Part shown: positions 1 to 9,056 of the stretch, in pieces
Layout of the letters: every line of letters starts with the position of its first letter
Numbering within the stretch: the stretch's first letter is position 1
Position numbers and translations under genes: made by a program
DNA from: Sphingomonas parva (ex Maeng et al. 2020)
GTDB taxonomy: Bacteria; Pseudomonadota; Alphaproteobacteria; Sphingomonadales; Sphingomonadaceae
NCBI RefSeq assembly: GCF_004564275.1
Contig: NZ_SPDV01000032.1
Coordinates: 1 to 48,006, forward strand
Reading direction: 5' to 3'
DNA: 48,006 nucleotides
Notes under the pieces: model-generated
What the model saw: the letters and a program-made list of their open reading frames with translations, nothing else
What the model was told of the DNA's origin: nothing
Databases searched by the model: none

Positions 1-1
1 G

Positions 2-144
2 CCCTCACCCTCCCACCCGGCTGTCGCCGGGCGGGCCCCTCCCTCTCCCCTGAAGGGAGAGGGGCTCTGCGTCCGGGCTTCTTCCTGCCCTCTCCCACTT
101 GGGGAGAGGGAGGGGCCCGCCGCGAAGCGGTGGGAGGGTGAGGG
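2..144. repeat. Intergenic inverted-repeat element with nested hairpins
   Basis: The outer arms, CCCTCACCCTCCCAC near 3-16 and GTGGGAGGGTGAGGG near 130-144, are reverse complements. Inside are two more hairpins made of CCCTCTCCC / GGGAGAGGG blocks. This kind of element is common between genes in sphingomonad genomes (established knowledge). It ends 3 bases before the ATG at 148, so its GGAGGGTGAGGG strand is also the only ribosome-binding sequence for the next gene. Confidence 0.8.
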
Positions 145-147
145 ACG

Positions 148-1314
148 ATGAGCGATCGCTCCTTTCTCGACTGGCCGTTTTTCGACGACGGGCACCGGGC
201 GCTGGCCGAGCGGCTCGAGACCTGGTGCACGGCGGAGATCGACGACGCGGAGCCGGAGGATGTCGATGTCGCCTGCCGGGCGCTGGTGCGCAAGCTCGGC
301 ACCGGCGGGTGGCTCCGCTATTGCGTCCCGGCCGCGTACGGCGGCGTCCACGCGCAGCTCGACGTCCGCTCGCTGGCGCTGATCCGCGAGACGCTCGCGC
401 GGCATTCGGGGCTCGCCGACTTCGCCTTTGCGATGCAGGGGCTCGGATCGGGCACGATCAGCCTGTTCGGATCGGAGGCGCAGAAGCAGGCCTATCTCCC
501 CGCCGTGGCGCAGGGCGAGAAGATCGCCGCCTTCGCCCTCACCGAGCCCGGCTCCGGCTCGGACGCGGCGGCGATCGAGACGGTCGCCGCAGAGGCCGAT
601 GGCGGATGGCGGCTCGCCGGGGCCAAGACCTACATCTCGAACGGCGGCATCGCCGATTATTACGTGCTGTTCGCCCGCACCGGCGAGGCGCCCGGCGCGA
701 GGGGCATCTCCGCCTTCCTCGTCGGCCGCGACAGCGCGGGGCTGGACGACAGCGAGCGGATCGAGGTGATCGCGCCGCATCCGCTCGCCACCCTGCGGCT
801 GGACGGCGTGCGACTGCCGGCCGATGCGCTGATCGGCGAACGCGGCCGCGGCTTCGCCCAGGCGATGGCGACGCTCGACGTCTTTCGTACGACGGTGGGC
901 GCGGCGGCGCTCGGCTTTGCCCGCCGGGCGCTCGACGAGGCAAGCGCGCATGCGGTCGCGCGGCGCCTCGGCAGCGGCACGCTGGCCGACAATGCGATCA
1001 CCCAGGCGAAGCTCGCCGAGATGGTGCTCGACGTCGAGACCTCCGCCCTGCTCGTCTATCGTGCTGCCTGGCTGCGCGACGTGAAGGGCGGCCGCACCAC
1101 CCGGGAGGCGGCGCTCGCCAAGCTCCACGCGACCGACAGCGCCCAGCAGGTGATCGACAAGGCGGTGCAGATGTTCGGCGGCCTCGGCGTGACGCGCGGC
1201 GTCGCCGTCGAGCGGCTGTATCGCGAGATCCGGGCGCTGCGCATCTACGAGGGAGCATCCGAAGTGCAGAAAGTGGTGATCGCCCGCGCCCATCTTGCGG
1301 AGCAGGGCGGATGA
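148..1314 (+). CDS. Acyl-CoA dehydrogenase family protein
   Basis: This 388-residue protein has the normal length of the flavin acyl-CoA dehydrogenase family, which oxidises acyl-CoA thioesters at the alpha-beta bond and passes electrons to ETF. The FAD/substrate motif [13 protein letters not shown] lies near residue 131. The C-terminal segment [10 protein letters not shown] is followed by [10 protein letters not shown], whose Glu matches the usual catalytic base. The ATG is preceded by GGAGGGTGAGGG from the repeat element. Its stop overlaps the start of the RidA gene (ATGA), and a CoA ligase follows, so it probably acts on a CoA thioester in an aromatic or related acid pathway. The exact substrate cannot be read from the sequence. 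Confidence 0.93.
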   Translation: MSDRSFLDWPFFDDGHRALAERLETWCTAEIDDAEPEDVDVACRALVRKLGTGGWLRYCVPAAYGGVHAQLDVRSLALIRETLARHSGLADFAFAMQGLGSGTISLFGSEAQKQAYLPAVAQGEKIAAFALTEPGSGSDAAAIETVAAEADGGWRLAGAKTYISNGGIADYYVLFARTGEAPGARGISAFLVGRDSAGLDDSERIEVIAPHPLATLRLDGVRLPADALIGERGRGFAQAMATLDVFRTTVGAAALGFARRALDEASAHAVARRLGSGTLADNAITQAKLAEMVLDVETSALLVYRAAWLRDVKGGRTTREAALAKLHATDSAQQVIDKAVQMFGGLGVTRGVAVERLYREIRALRIYEGASEVQKVVIARAHLAEQGG

Positions 1315-1703
1315 GGGCGCTGCTCCCGCCGGGCTGGCCGCGCCCGAAAGGCTATTCCAACGGCATCTCGGCGCGCGGCCGGATGATCTTCACCGCCGGG
1401 GTGGTCGGGTGGGATGCCGAAGAGCGCTTCGCCGCCGGCGACCTTCCCGGCCAGTTCGGTCAGGTGCTGCGCAACATCCTCGCCATTCTCGAGGAAGACG
1501 GCGCGGGACCCGAGCACGTCGTGCGCATGACCTGCTACGTGACGAGCCGCGACGCTTATGTGGCGGGACTGGCGGAGATCGGCGCGGCGTGGCGCGAGAC
1601 GATGGGCCGCCACTATCCCGCCATGGCGGTGGTGGAGGTCTCGGCGCTGGTCGAGCCGGAGGCGCTGATCGAGATCGAGGCGACGGCGGTGGTGCCCGAA
1701 TGA
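1311..1703 (+). CDS. RidA family protein lacking the usual catalytic Arg
   Basis: A 130-residue YjgF/YER057c/UK114-fold protein, recognised from the motifs [23 protein letters not shown] and [10 protein letters not shown]. True RidA enzymes hydrolyse 2-aminoacrylate and related imines with an Arg in a PAR-x-x-VEV motif. Here that site reads PAMAVVEV, so the Arg is Met. It is therefore likely from a non-archetypal Rid subfamily. Its start overlaps the acyl-CoA dehydrogenase stop, and its stop overlaps the CoA ligase start, giving tight translational coupling. The context suggests a helper or hydrolase role in the same CoA-dependent pathway (inference). Confidence 0.9.
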   Translation: MRALLPPGWPRPKGYSNGISARGRMIFTAGVVGWDAEERFAAGDLPGQFGQVLRNILAILEEDGAGPEHVVRMTCYVTSRDAYVAGLAEIGAAWRETMGRHYPAMAVVEVSALVEPEALIEIEATAVVPE

Positions 1704-3319
1704 TGGCACCGACGGCGCATCTCGACACCTTCGTGCGGGACCGCCTGCCCCCGCCCGAGCTTCAGCCCGAATTCCTGTTCGACCTTCCCGAGCTCGCCTA
1801 TCCGGACAGGCTCAATGCCGCCGTCGCGCTGATCGGCACCGGCGCGCCGGACGCGGTCGCGGTACTGAACGACGCGGGACGCTGGACCTATGCCGAGATG
1901 CGCGACCTCTCCGATCGCATCGCCCGGCTGCTCGTCGAGGAGGAAGGCCTGGTGCCCGGCAACCGCGTGCTGCTGCGCGGCCCGAACGGGGCGATGCTGT
2001 ACGCCGCGTGGCTCGGCATCCTCAAGGCGGGGGGCATCGTCGTCGCGACCATGCCGATCCTGCGTCCGCTGGAGATCGCGACGATCCTCGAGCGCGCCCA
2101 GGTTTCCCACGCCATCGTCGACGGCCGCTGCCTCGCCGACTTCGCGGCCGCCGCGGCGACGACGGGGCTGGTGCGATCGACCCTGGTCTACGACGGCGAC
2201 AGCGGCAATGGTGCGCTGGAGACGCGGCTCGACGGGGTCGCACCGGGCTTCACCCCCGTGGCGACCTTTCGGGACGACGTCGCGCTGATCGCCTTCACCT
2301 CGGGCACCACCGGCAAGCCGAAGGGCTGCATCCATTATCATCGCGACGTCCTCGCCTGCGCCGACAGCTTCGCGCGCCACCTGCTGACGCCGAGCGCGTC
2401 CGACCTGTGGGCCTGCTCGGCGCCGATCGCCTTCACCTTCGGGCTCGGCATGCTGCTGATCTTTCCGTGGCGGTTCGGCGGAACGGCGGTGACGATCGAG
2501 CAGCCCGGCCCCAAGCCGCTGCTCGATGCAATCGAGCGGCACGGGGTGACAATGCTCGCCACCGCGCCGACCGCCTACAAGGCGATGCTGGCGCTGGCGC
2601 CCGAGCGGCGCCTCACCTCGCTGCGCGCCTGCGTCTCGGCCGGCGAGCATCTCCCCGCCGCGACCTGGCGGGCATGGCGCGAGGCGACCGGCATCGGCAT
2701 CGTCGACGGGATCGGCGCGACCGAGATGATGCACATCTTCATCTCGGCCAGCGGCGGCGACATCCGCCCCGGAGCGACCGGCAGGGCCGTTCCCGGCTAC
2801 CAGGCCTGCGTGCTCGATGCGGACGGCCGGCCGCTCGCGCACGGCACCGGCCGGCTGGCGGTGAAGGGGCCGACCGGCTGCCGCTATTTCGACGACGAGC
2901 GCCAGCGCCTCTACGTGCAGCGCGGCTGGAACGTCACCGGCGACACCTATCGCGCCGACGAGGACGGCTATTTCTGGTATCTCGCCCGCTCCGACGACAT
3001 GATCATCTCGGCCGGGTACAATATCGCGGCGCCGGAGGTGGAGAATGCGCTGTACGGCCATCCGGCCGTGCAGGAATGCGCGGTGATCGGCGCGCCCTGC
3101 GACGAGCGCGGCCAGATCGTGAAGGCGTTCGTCGTTGCCGCGCCGGGCGCGGAGCGCAGCCCTGCCCTCGCCGTCGCGCTTCAGGAGCACGTCAAGGCGA
3201 CAATCGCGCCGTACAAATACCCGCGCGAGATCGAGTTCGTCGATGCGCTGCCCAAGACCGCCACCGGCAAGCTGCAGCGGCATGTCCTCCGCCAGGGAGA
3301 CGTTCCCCCGGCCGCCTGA
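1700..3319 (+). CDS. Benzoate/2-aminobenzoate-type CoA ligase (AMP-forming)
   Basis: A 539-residue adenylate-forming enzyme that should activate a carboxylic acid with ATP and CoA. The P-loop-like A3 motif FTSGTTGKPKG is near residue 196. The A8 hinge SDDMIISAGYNIAAPEVEN and the C-terminal PKTATGKLQR, with the catalytic Lys, are in place. The continuation GCIHYHRDVL after A3 is typical of the benzoate-CoA ligase family, including 2-aminobenzoate-CoA ligases. The ATG at 1700 overlaps the RidA stop; a second ATG follows directly at 1703. With acyl-CoA dehydrogenase and RidA upstream it forms an operon. The matching ring hydroxylase is not in the window and may lie to the left. Confidence 0.9.
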   Translation: MMAPTAHLDTFVRDRLPPPELQPEFLFDLPELAYPDRLNAAVALIGTGAPDAVAVLNDAGRWTYAEMRDLSDRIARLLVEEEGLVPGNRVLLRGPNGAMLYAAWLGILKAGGIVVATMPILRPLEIATILERAQVSHAIVDGRCLADFAAAAATTGLVRSTLVYDGDSGNGALETRLDGVAPGFTPVATFRDDVALIAFTSGTTGKPKGCIHYHRDVLACADSFARHLLTPSASDLWACSAPIAFTFGLGMLLIFPWRFGGTAVTIEQPGPKPLLDAIERHGVTMLATAPTAYKAMLALAPERRLTSLRACVSAGEHLPAATWRAWREATGIGIVDGIGATEMMHIFISASGGDIRPGATGRAVPGYQACVLDADGRPLAHGTGRLAVKGPTGCRYFDDERQRLYVQRGWNVTGDTYRADEDGYFWYLARSDDMIISAGYNIAAPEVENALYGHPAVQECAVIGAPCDERGQIVKAFVVAAPGAERSPALAVALQEHVKATIAPYKYPREIEFVDALPKTATGKLQRHVLRQGDVPPAA

Positions 3320-3440
3320 CCGGAAAGAACCTGCCGAGCGCCTGTCCCCGGACGGGACGCCGGCTTTTACGGGACTTTCGCCCAGGAGCAATCGCCTCGC
3401 CGCCGCGCTATCTGTGGCTTGTTCATCCGTCGAGGAAAAC

Positions 3441-5270
3441 GTGTTCGAGTTCGACAAGCATCGGCCGATGCGGGAGGCATCCCGCCCCCGCCACAGCTAC
3501 GTCCCTGCGGGGGCGCCGAGCCGACGCGCCTTTCTGCTGTGGGGCGAGCATTGCACCGAATGCGCCGCGCCCGATTGCTATGCCTCCTGCAGCCTCTACG
3601 AGGCACGGTCCGACGGCCGCTGCCGCCGCTTCGAATATGGCGTCTATCCCAACCCGCATTTCGCGCGCGACGGACGCCCGGCGGCGGAAGTCGTCTTCCG
3701 GCGCTGGGGCAAGATCGAGGCCCAGGCCAATCTTCGGCTGCTGCCGAGCGGCGTGGTCGCCGCGGCCGAGCGCGTCGCCGGGACGCTGGTTCCCTGGATC
3801 GATCGCGCCGGAACGCTCGTCGCGCGGCTGACCGGCGACCAGCGCTGGTCCTGGCTGAGCTATTCTTTGCTCGAGCGGCTCAACCGCCGCTTGCGGCGCG
3901 CCCGTGCGACCGAGCCCGATGCCTTCGTTGCGGAAGTCTACAATCCGGGAGAAGCGCCGGTCACCCTGCTGCTGTCGATGGCGGTCGACCGCAGCGGCTG
4001 CGATCCGGAGGCGCGGCCGGAGCAGCTTCCTCGCCCGTTCCTGCGCACCCTCACCCTCAATCCCGGCTACAATCGCGAGGAGGTGCCCGCCGGTGCGTTC
4101 GGCCAGCTGATCAGCGCCGGCCTCGCCTTCAGCATCGCCCTGACGCCGGGTGCCGAGGACGGCGCCCAGCTCGTCTTCCTGGCGCTGGACCTCGTCAAGC
4201 AGGGCGCCCGCTCGGTGAAGAGAGCGCTTTCGCCCGCGCAACCTGCGGCCAAATGCGTGATCTTCGACCTCGACAACACCCTGTGGGACGGCGTGCTGCT
4301 CGAGGGCGGCGTGCGCCTGCGCAATGGTGTGGGCGAAATCTTCCGCGGGCTCGACGAGCGCGGGATCCTGATCTCGGTGGTCAGCAAGAATGCTCCGGAG
4401 GATGCGCTCGCGCAGCTCCGCCGGCTCGGGCTCGAAGACTATCTGCTGCATCCCTCGATCGGCTGGGGGCCGAAATCGGACGGCGTGCGCCAGATTGCCC
4501 AGCGGCTCGATATCGGCACCGACAGCCTGATCTTCGTCGACGACAATCCGTTCGAGCGGGAGGAGGTCGCCGGCGCCGTGCCGGGCGTGGAGGTGCTGCC
4601 CGATACCGCGCTGTTCAGGCTGCTCGAGCATCCGCGGCTGCAGGGCGCGGTCACCGAGGAATCGCGCCGCCGGCGGCTGATGTACAGGGAAGCGAGCGCA
4701 CGCAGCGAGGCGGCTGCCGCTTATGGCGACGATTATCTCGATTTCCTGCGTGCCTGCGAGATCCGCGCCGAGATCCGCCCGCCACGCCCCGATGACCGCG
4801 AGCGCATCTCCGAGCTCGTGCAGCGCACCAACCAACTCAATTTCTCTGGCCGCAAGTACCGCCCCGACGAAGTCGAGGCGCTGCTCGCCGATCCGGAGCG
4901 CGAGAGCTATGTCGTCCGCTGCTCGGATCGCTACGGCGACTATGGGATCGTCGGCTTCTGCCTTGCCCGGTTCGAGGGCGAGACGCTGCGGATCGACGAT
5001 CTGATGCTCTCCTGCCGGGTGCAGGGGAAGTTCATCGAGGAGGCACTGTTCGCCCACCTTGCCGCCCGGCCGGGCCGCCGCGTCGCGCGCATCGCCGTCA
5101 ATTACGCCCAGACGGCGCGCAACGGCGCCGCCCGGGCGGTGCTCGACGCGCTGCGCTTCGTGCGGAGCGAGGACGGCCTGCTCTACGGAATGGTCGATGC
5201 CGACGGCGCCGCCGGCGAGGTCGTCACCGTCGAGGGCAGCTGGGAGCCGGCGCTCAGTCCGATCGCCTGA
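3441..5270 (+). CDS. FkbH-like HAD-IIIC protein with N-terminal Cys cluster and C-terminal GNAT-like region
   Basis: A 609-residue protein from a GTG preceded by GAGGA. Residues 38-61 hold a cysteine cluster, CX2CX4CX3CX10C, within GEHCTECAAPDCYASC, which looks like a zinc or iron-sulfur site. A beta-rich stretch follows at about 150-265. The HAD-IIIC/FkbH domain starts near 273 with FDLDNTLWDG, then VVSKN and FVDDNPFEREE, so the HAD nucleophile and acid Asp residues are present. The last ~140 residues resemble the acetyltransferase-like tail of FkbH relatives. Such domains often transfer or prime three-carbon units or modify glycans and lipids in biosynthetic clusters. No such cluster is visible here, so the substrate is unknown. 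It follows the CoA ligase after 121 bases with no clear terminator. Confidence 0.85.
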   Translation: MFEFDKHRPMREASRPRHSYVPAGAPSRRAFLLWGEHCTECAAPDCYASCSLYEARSDGRCRRFEYGVYPNPHFARDGRPAAEVVFRRWGKIEAQANLRLLPSGVVAAAERVAGTLVPWIDRAGTLVARLTGDQRWSWLSYSLLERLNRRLRRARATEPDAFVAEVYNPGEAPVTLLLSMAVDRSGCDPEARPEQLPRPFLRTLTLNPGYNREEVPAGAFGQLISAGLAFSIALTPGAEDGAQLVFLALDLVKQGARSVKRALSPAQPAAKCVIFDLDNTLWDGVLLEGGVRLRNGVGEIFRGLDERGILISVVSKNAPEDALAQLRRLGLEDYLLHPSIGWGPKSDGVRQIAQRLDIGTDSLIFVDDNPFEREEVAGAVPGVEVLPDTALFRLLEHPRLQGAVTEESRRRRLMYREASARSEAAAAYGDDYLDFLRACEIRAEIRPPRPDDRERISELVQRTNQLNFSGRKYRPDEVEALLADPERESYVVRCSDRYGDYGIVGFCLARFEGETLRIDDLMLSCRVQGKFIEEALFAHLAARPGRRVARIAVNYAQTARNGAARAVLDALRFVRSEDGLLYGMVDADGAAGEVVTVEGSWEPALSPIA

Positions 5271-5306
5271 GCCTTTGGCGGGCGGGCGCCTCGCCGCCGA
5301 CGCGGA

Positions 5307-6521
5307 TCAGCAGGCCTGCGCCTGCGCCTGCCCCTCGCCGGCAGCCGGCAGCTTGCGGATGCCTTCGAGGCATTTCGGCGGCGCCGGTTCGCCCTCGGCC
5401 TTCTTGCCGAGCGGGGTCGCGGGCTTGGCCCCGCTGGAGGGCAGGCCCGACAGTGCCCAGTGCAGGCTGGCGGGCGCCGGCTCCTTGCTGCGCGCCAGCG
5501 CCGCGTCGGTCGCCGCCTCGCGGGTCATCGGCTCGTAGCGCCGGATAACCGGCCGGTTCTTGATGTCCGAGGTCAGCGAGCCCGGCGCGGAGGCAGGCAC
5601 GACGCCCGGCGGCAGCGTCGCGGTGCCGGCCGCGGCGGCCTCGGCGGCGGCGAGCGCCGCAGCCTGATCGACGCTCAGCTCTTCGGCATCGGCGAGCGAG
5701 GCGGGATCGGAAGTGAGATGGCGCATCAGCGCGATCTGCGGCTCGAGGCCGGTCGCCTGGAAGCGGAACGCCGGCGGGCGACCCCAGCCGCCTTCCCAGC
5801 GGTAGAAGATGTGGGTGCCGACGTTGGCGAGCTTGGTGAGGCTCGAGCTCCAGTAAGGCACCACCCAATTGGTGTGATAATGCGTCGCCCAGCCGACCGG
5901 CGCATAGACCTTGCCGGCGAGCGCTTCCTCGGCGACCTGGCGGGCGCGGGCCCAAAGCGAGGCCATCGGCGTGCGGCGGATCGCGCCGTCGCAGGTGAAG
6001 GTGAACTGGCAGCCGGTGGCACGCTCGGAACCCTGGAAGACGACGCCGCAGACGCTGCGCGGGTAAGCGGGGTGACGGACGCGGTTCAGCACCACCTGGG
6101 CCACCGCGCGCTGGCCGTCGAGCGGCTCGGTCGCGGCTTCGTAATAGATCGCGGCGGTCAGGCACTCGGTCGCCCGGAGGCGGTCGAGGTCGCTTGAAAA
6201 GCGCGCCTTGAACGCCCGCGCGGCCGGATTGGGAAGGTCGGAGATCGGCACGGCGGCGTTGATCGCCTTGGCGTCCTCGGGTGCGACGTCGCGGAAGCGC
6301 ATCGGCTCCGGCTGCGGCGGCGTGCCGAGCCCCGGCACCACGATCCGCCCGCCGCGGGCGTCTCCGCGCGCAATCTCCCTGGCCGGCTGGAGTCCCGCCA
6401 GGCTAAAGGCGGCGAGCAGGTAAAGCAGAAACGTGAGCGCGAGCAGAAGCACCGCCGGCCAGTTCCGCTTCGGCGAGACCGGCAAGACAAGTTCAGGCAG
6501 TGCGGCAGTCGACAACAGCAT
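5307..6521 (-). CDS. SleB-type cell wall hydrolase, membrane-anchored
   Basis: A 404-residue protein. Residues 20-45 form one hydrophobic segment (AVLLLALTFLLYLLAAFSLA), giving an N-terminal anchor with the rest periplasmic. The SleB/hydrolase_2 domain runs from about residue 135 to 250 and shows LTAAIYYEAATEPLDGQRAV, VVLNRVRHPAYP, VCGVVFQGS and WATHYHTNWVVPYW. SleB-fold enzymes cut peptidoglycan as lytic transglycosylases or amidases and in Gram-negatives take part in wall turnover (family knowledge). The C-terminal 120 residues are low-complexity Ala/Pro-rich with no recognised domain. GGGAG sits 7 bases before the ATG. It converges with the FkbH-like gene. Confidence 0.9.
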   Translation of the reverse strand: MLLSTAALPELVLPVSPKRNWPAVLLLALTFLLYLLAAFSLAGLQPAREIARGDARGGRIVVPGLGTPPQPEPMRFRDVAPEDAKAINAAVPISDLPNPAARAFKARFSSDLDRLRATECLTAAIYYEAATEPLDGQRAVAQVVLNRVRHPAYPRSVCGVVFQGSERATGCQFTFTCDGAIRRTPMASLWARARQVAEEALAGKVYAPVGWATHYHTNWVVPYWSSSLTKLANVGTHIFYRWEGGWGRPPAFRFQATGLEPQIALMRHLTSDPASLADAEELSVDQAAALAAAEAAAAGTATLPPGVVPASAPGSLTSDIKNRPVIRRYEPMTREAATDAALARSKEPAPASLHWALSGLPSSGAKPATPLGKKAEGEPAPPKCLEGIRKLPAAGEGQAQAQAC

Positions 6522-6705
6522 CCACTACTCCCGAAAGGACGCGTTCCTTGAGGGCCGGTCCGATCGCTGACAAGACCGATCCGGTAGAACGGTGCTCCGT
6601 TACGGCAAGAGACTCGGAAATATACGCCACCCGCTACGCCGGCGAAATGGGCAGGAATTGCGGCATTTGCAAGGCTTTGCCCGGGAGCGGCCGGCCGGCG
6701 CCGGC

Positions 6706-7833
6706 TCAGCGGCCGAGGTAGCGGGCCCGGAAAGCGTCGGCAAAGGCGGTCAGCCGCCGCTCCGCGATCGCCTGACGGAGGTCGGCCATCAGCGCCTGGT
6801 AGAAGCGGATATTGTGCTCGGTCATCAGCATCGCGCCGAGCATCTCGCCGGCGCGGACCAGGTGGTGCAGATAGGCGCGGGACCAGGTGGTGCAGACCGG
6901 GCAGGCGCAATCGGGATCGAGCGGGCTTTCGTCCTCGGCGAATTTGGCGTTCTTGATGCTGATCGGGCCCGAGCGGGTGAAGGCCTGGCCGGTGCGGCCG
7001 GAGCGGGTCGGCAGCACGCAGTCGAACATGTCGATGCCGCGCTCCACCGCGCCGACGATGTCGTCCGGCTTGCCGACGCCCATCAGGTAGCGCGGCCGGT
7101 CGGCGGGAAGCATCGGCGCGGCGAAATCGAGGGTGCGGAACATGATCTCCTGCCCCTCGCCCACCGCCAGGCCGCCGACCGCATAGCCGTCGAAGCCGAT
7201 TTCGATCAGCTTCTCGGCCGAGATCCGCCGCAGGTCCTCCTCCATCGCGCCCTGCTGGATGCCGAACAAGGCGGCGCGCGCGGCATGCTCCGCGCCCGAA
7301 TCGAAGCCGTCGCGCGAGCGGCGCGCCCAGCGCATCGAGCGCTCCATCGAGGCGGCCGCCGCGTCGCGCGTCGAGGGGTAGGAGGTGCATTCGTCGAAGG
7401 CCATGACGATGTCGCTGCCGAGCAGGCGCTGGATCTCCATCGACCGTTCCGGCGTGATCATGTGCGCCGAGCCGTCGAGATGGCTCTTGAAGCGCACCCC
7501 CTCCTCGCTCTTCTTCGTCAGCTCGGAGAGGCTCATCACCTGATAGCCGCCGCTGTCGGTGAGAATCGGCCGGTCCCATTGCATGAAGCGGTGCAGGCCG
7601 CCGAGGCGGGCGACGCGCTCGGCGCCAGGGCGGAGCATCAGATGGTAGGTGTTGCCGAGGATGATGTCGGCCCCGGCGGCGCGGACGTCGGCCGGCTTCA
7701 TCGCCTTGACCGTGGCGGCGGTGCCGACCGGCATGAAGGCGGGCGTGCGGATCTCGCCCCGGAGCATCGAGATCGTGCCAATGCGGGCCGCGCCATCGGT
7801 CGCGGCGATCGAGAAGGAGAAACGGGAGGTCAC
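6706..7833 (-). CDS. tgt: tRNA-guanine transglycosylase (queuine tRNA-ribosyltransferase)
   Basis: This 375-residue enzyme swaps G34 for preQ1 in tRNAs with GUN anticodons, a step of queuosine synthesis in the cytoplasm. Visible family motifs include the nucleophile and base-binding region [11 protein letters not shown], then [17 protein letters not shown] and MGVGKPDDI. The zinc-binding set CACPVCTTW plus a downstream His is also present. The start is GTG at 7833, preceded at 7 bases by AGGGGG; the length then equals the family norm. queA lies upstream on the same strand, separated by a 182-base gap with an inverted-repeat element, so the two may be co-transcribed through that hairpin. Confidence 0.96.
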   Translation of the reverse strand: MTSRFSFSIAATDGAARIGTISMLRGEIRTPAFMPVGTAATVKAMKPADVRAAGADIILGNTYHLMLRPGAERVARLGGLHRFMQWDRPILTDSGGYQVMSLSELTKKSEEGVRFKSHLDGSAHMITPERSMEIQRLLGSDIVMAFDECTSYPSTRDAAAASMERSMRWARRSRDGFDSGAEHAARAALFGIQQGAMEEDLRRISAEKLIEIGFDGYAVGGLAVGEGQEIMFRTLDFAAPMLPADRPRYLMGVGKPDDIVGAVERGIDMFDCVLPTRSGRTGQAFTRSGPISIKNAKFAEDESPLDPDCACPVCTTWSRAYLHHLVRAGEMLGAMLMTEHNIRFYQALMADLRQAIAERRLTAFADAFRARYLGR

Positions 7834-7889
7834 GGTGGCGCCCCCTAGCGGAACTGGCGACGGAGGTGAAGGACACGCTTTCCCACGCC

Positions 7890-8002
7890 CGTCATCCCGG
7901 CGAAGGCCGGGATCTCCGGCCGGAAGGGCGCGGCATCGATGGGGCACTCCAAAAAGCCCGGCGCGAGTTCTCGCCGAGATCCCGGCCTGCGCCGGGATGA
8001 CG
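7890..8002. repeat. REPIN-like inverted repeat, copy A
   Basis: Two 27-base arms at 7890-7916 and 7976-8002 are reverse complements with one mismatch. Each arm is itself a short palindrome containing CCCGGC and GCCGGG, and begins or ends with GTCATCCCGG. The loop is 59 bases. The same layout, with related sequence, recurs at 41900-42015. The element fills the gap between queA and tgt on the same strand. Confidence 0.85.
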
Positions 8003-8015
8003 GATCTGGATGAGC

Positions 8016-9047
8016 TCACTGTTCCGGCAGCAGCAGGCTCGCGTCGCCGTAGGAATAGAAGCGGTAGCCGTTCTCGATGGCATGGGCATAGGCCTGCTGC
8101 ATGCGCTCGCGGCCCATCAGCGCCGAGACCAGCATGAACAGGGTCGAGCGCGGCAGGTGGAAGTTGGTGAGCAGCCCGCCGACCGCCCGGAAGCGATAGC
8201 CGGGCGTGATGAAGATCGCGGTATCGCCCTCGAACGCGCGCAGCAGCCCGTCCTCGCCGGCGGCGCTCTCGAGCAGACGCAGCGAGGTGGTGCCGACGGC
8301 GACGATCCGACCGCCGCCGGCCCGCACCGCATTCAGCCGGTCTGCCGTTGCCGCGTCGATCCGGCCCCACTCGCTGTGCATGCGGTGCTCGTCGGTGTCG
8401 TCGGCCTTGACCGGCAGGAAGGTGCCGGCGCCGACATGGAGGGTCAGGGTCTCGTGACCGATTCCGGCCTCGGCGAGCGCGTCGATCAGCCGCGGGGTGA
8501 AGTGAAGCGCGGCGGTCGGGGCGGCGACGGCGCCTTTTTCCCGCGCGAACATCGTCTGATAGTCCTCGGCGTCGCGGGCGTCCGCCTCCCGCCGCGCGGC
8601 GATGTACGGCGGCAGCGGCATGCGCCCCGCGCGCTCGAGCAGGAGCTCGACCGGCTCCTCGCCCTCGAACGAGAGCAGGATCGCGCCGTCCTCGCTCCGC
8701 GCGCCGGCGAGCGCGGTGACGCCGTTGCCGAAATCGATGCGGTCGCCGGACCGCACGCGCTTGGCGTTCCGGACGAAGGCGCGCCAGTCGCGTGGCCCTT
8801 CGCGCTTGTGCAGCGTCGCGCCGATCCGGGCATCGCCGCGCCGGCCTTCGAGCTGCGCCGGAATCACCCGCGTGTCGTTGAACACCAGAGTATCGCCACG
8901 GCGCAGCAGCCGGGGAAGTTCGGAGACGATGCGATCGTCGAGCGCGTCGGCCCCGACGAGGAGCAGCCGCGCGCTGTCGCGCGGATCGGCCGGCCTCAGC
9001 GCGATCCGCTCGGGCGGCAGCTCGAAATCGAAGAGGTCGACTCGCAA
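8016..9047 (-). CDS. queA: S-adenosylmethionine:tRNA ribosyltransferase-isomerase
   Basis: QueA moves the ribosyl group of SAM onto preQ1 in tRNA to make epoxyqueuosine, the step after Tgt. The 343-residue product begins with the signature [13 protein letters not shown], followed by [38 protein letters not shown] and [17 protein letters not shown]. The signature forces the start to be TTG at 9047; there is no good Shine-Dalgarno sequence before it. It begins 9 bases after the stop of the peptidyl-prolyl isomerase gene, so translation is probably coupled to that gene. Confidence 0.96.
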   Translation of the reverse strand: MRVDLFDFELPPERIALRPADPRDSARLLLVGADALDDRIVSELPRLLRRGDTLVFNDTRVIPAQLEGRRGDARIGATLHKREGPRDWRAFVRNAKRVRSGDRIDFGNGVTALAGARSEDGAILLSFEGEEPVELLLERAGRMPLPPYIAARREADARDAEDYQTMFAREKGAVAAPTAALHFTPRLIDALAEAGIGHETLTLHVGAGTFLPVKADDTDEHRMHSEWGRIDAATADRLNAVRAGGGRIVAVGTTSLRLLESAAGEDGLLRAFEGDTAIFITPGYRFRAVGGLLTNFHLPRSTLFMLVSALMGRERMQQAYAHAIENGYRFYSYGDASLLLPEQ

Positions 9048-9056
9048 TTCAGGAGA

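Noticed and set aside
1613-3457. Long minus-strand open frame over the CoA ligase gene
   Set aside because: It has no recognisable domain and mirrors a well-supported CoA ligase on the other strand; long antisense frames are expected in GC-rich codon-biased DNA.
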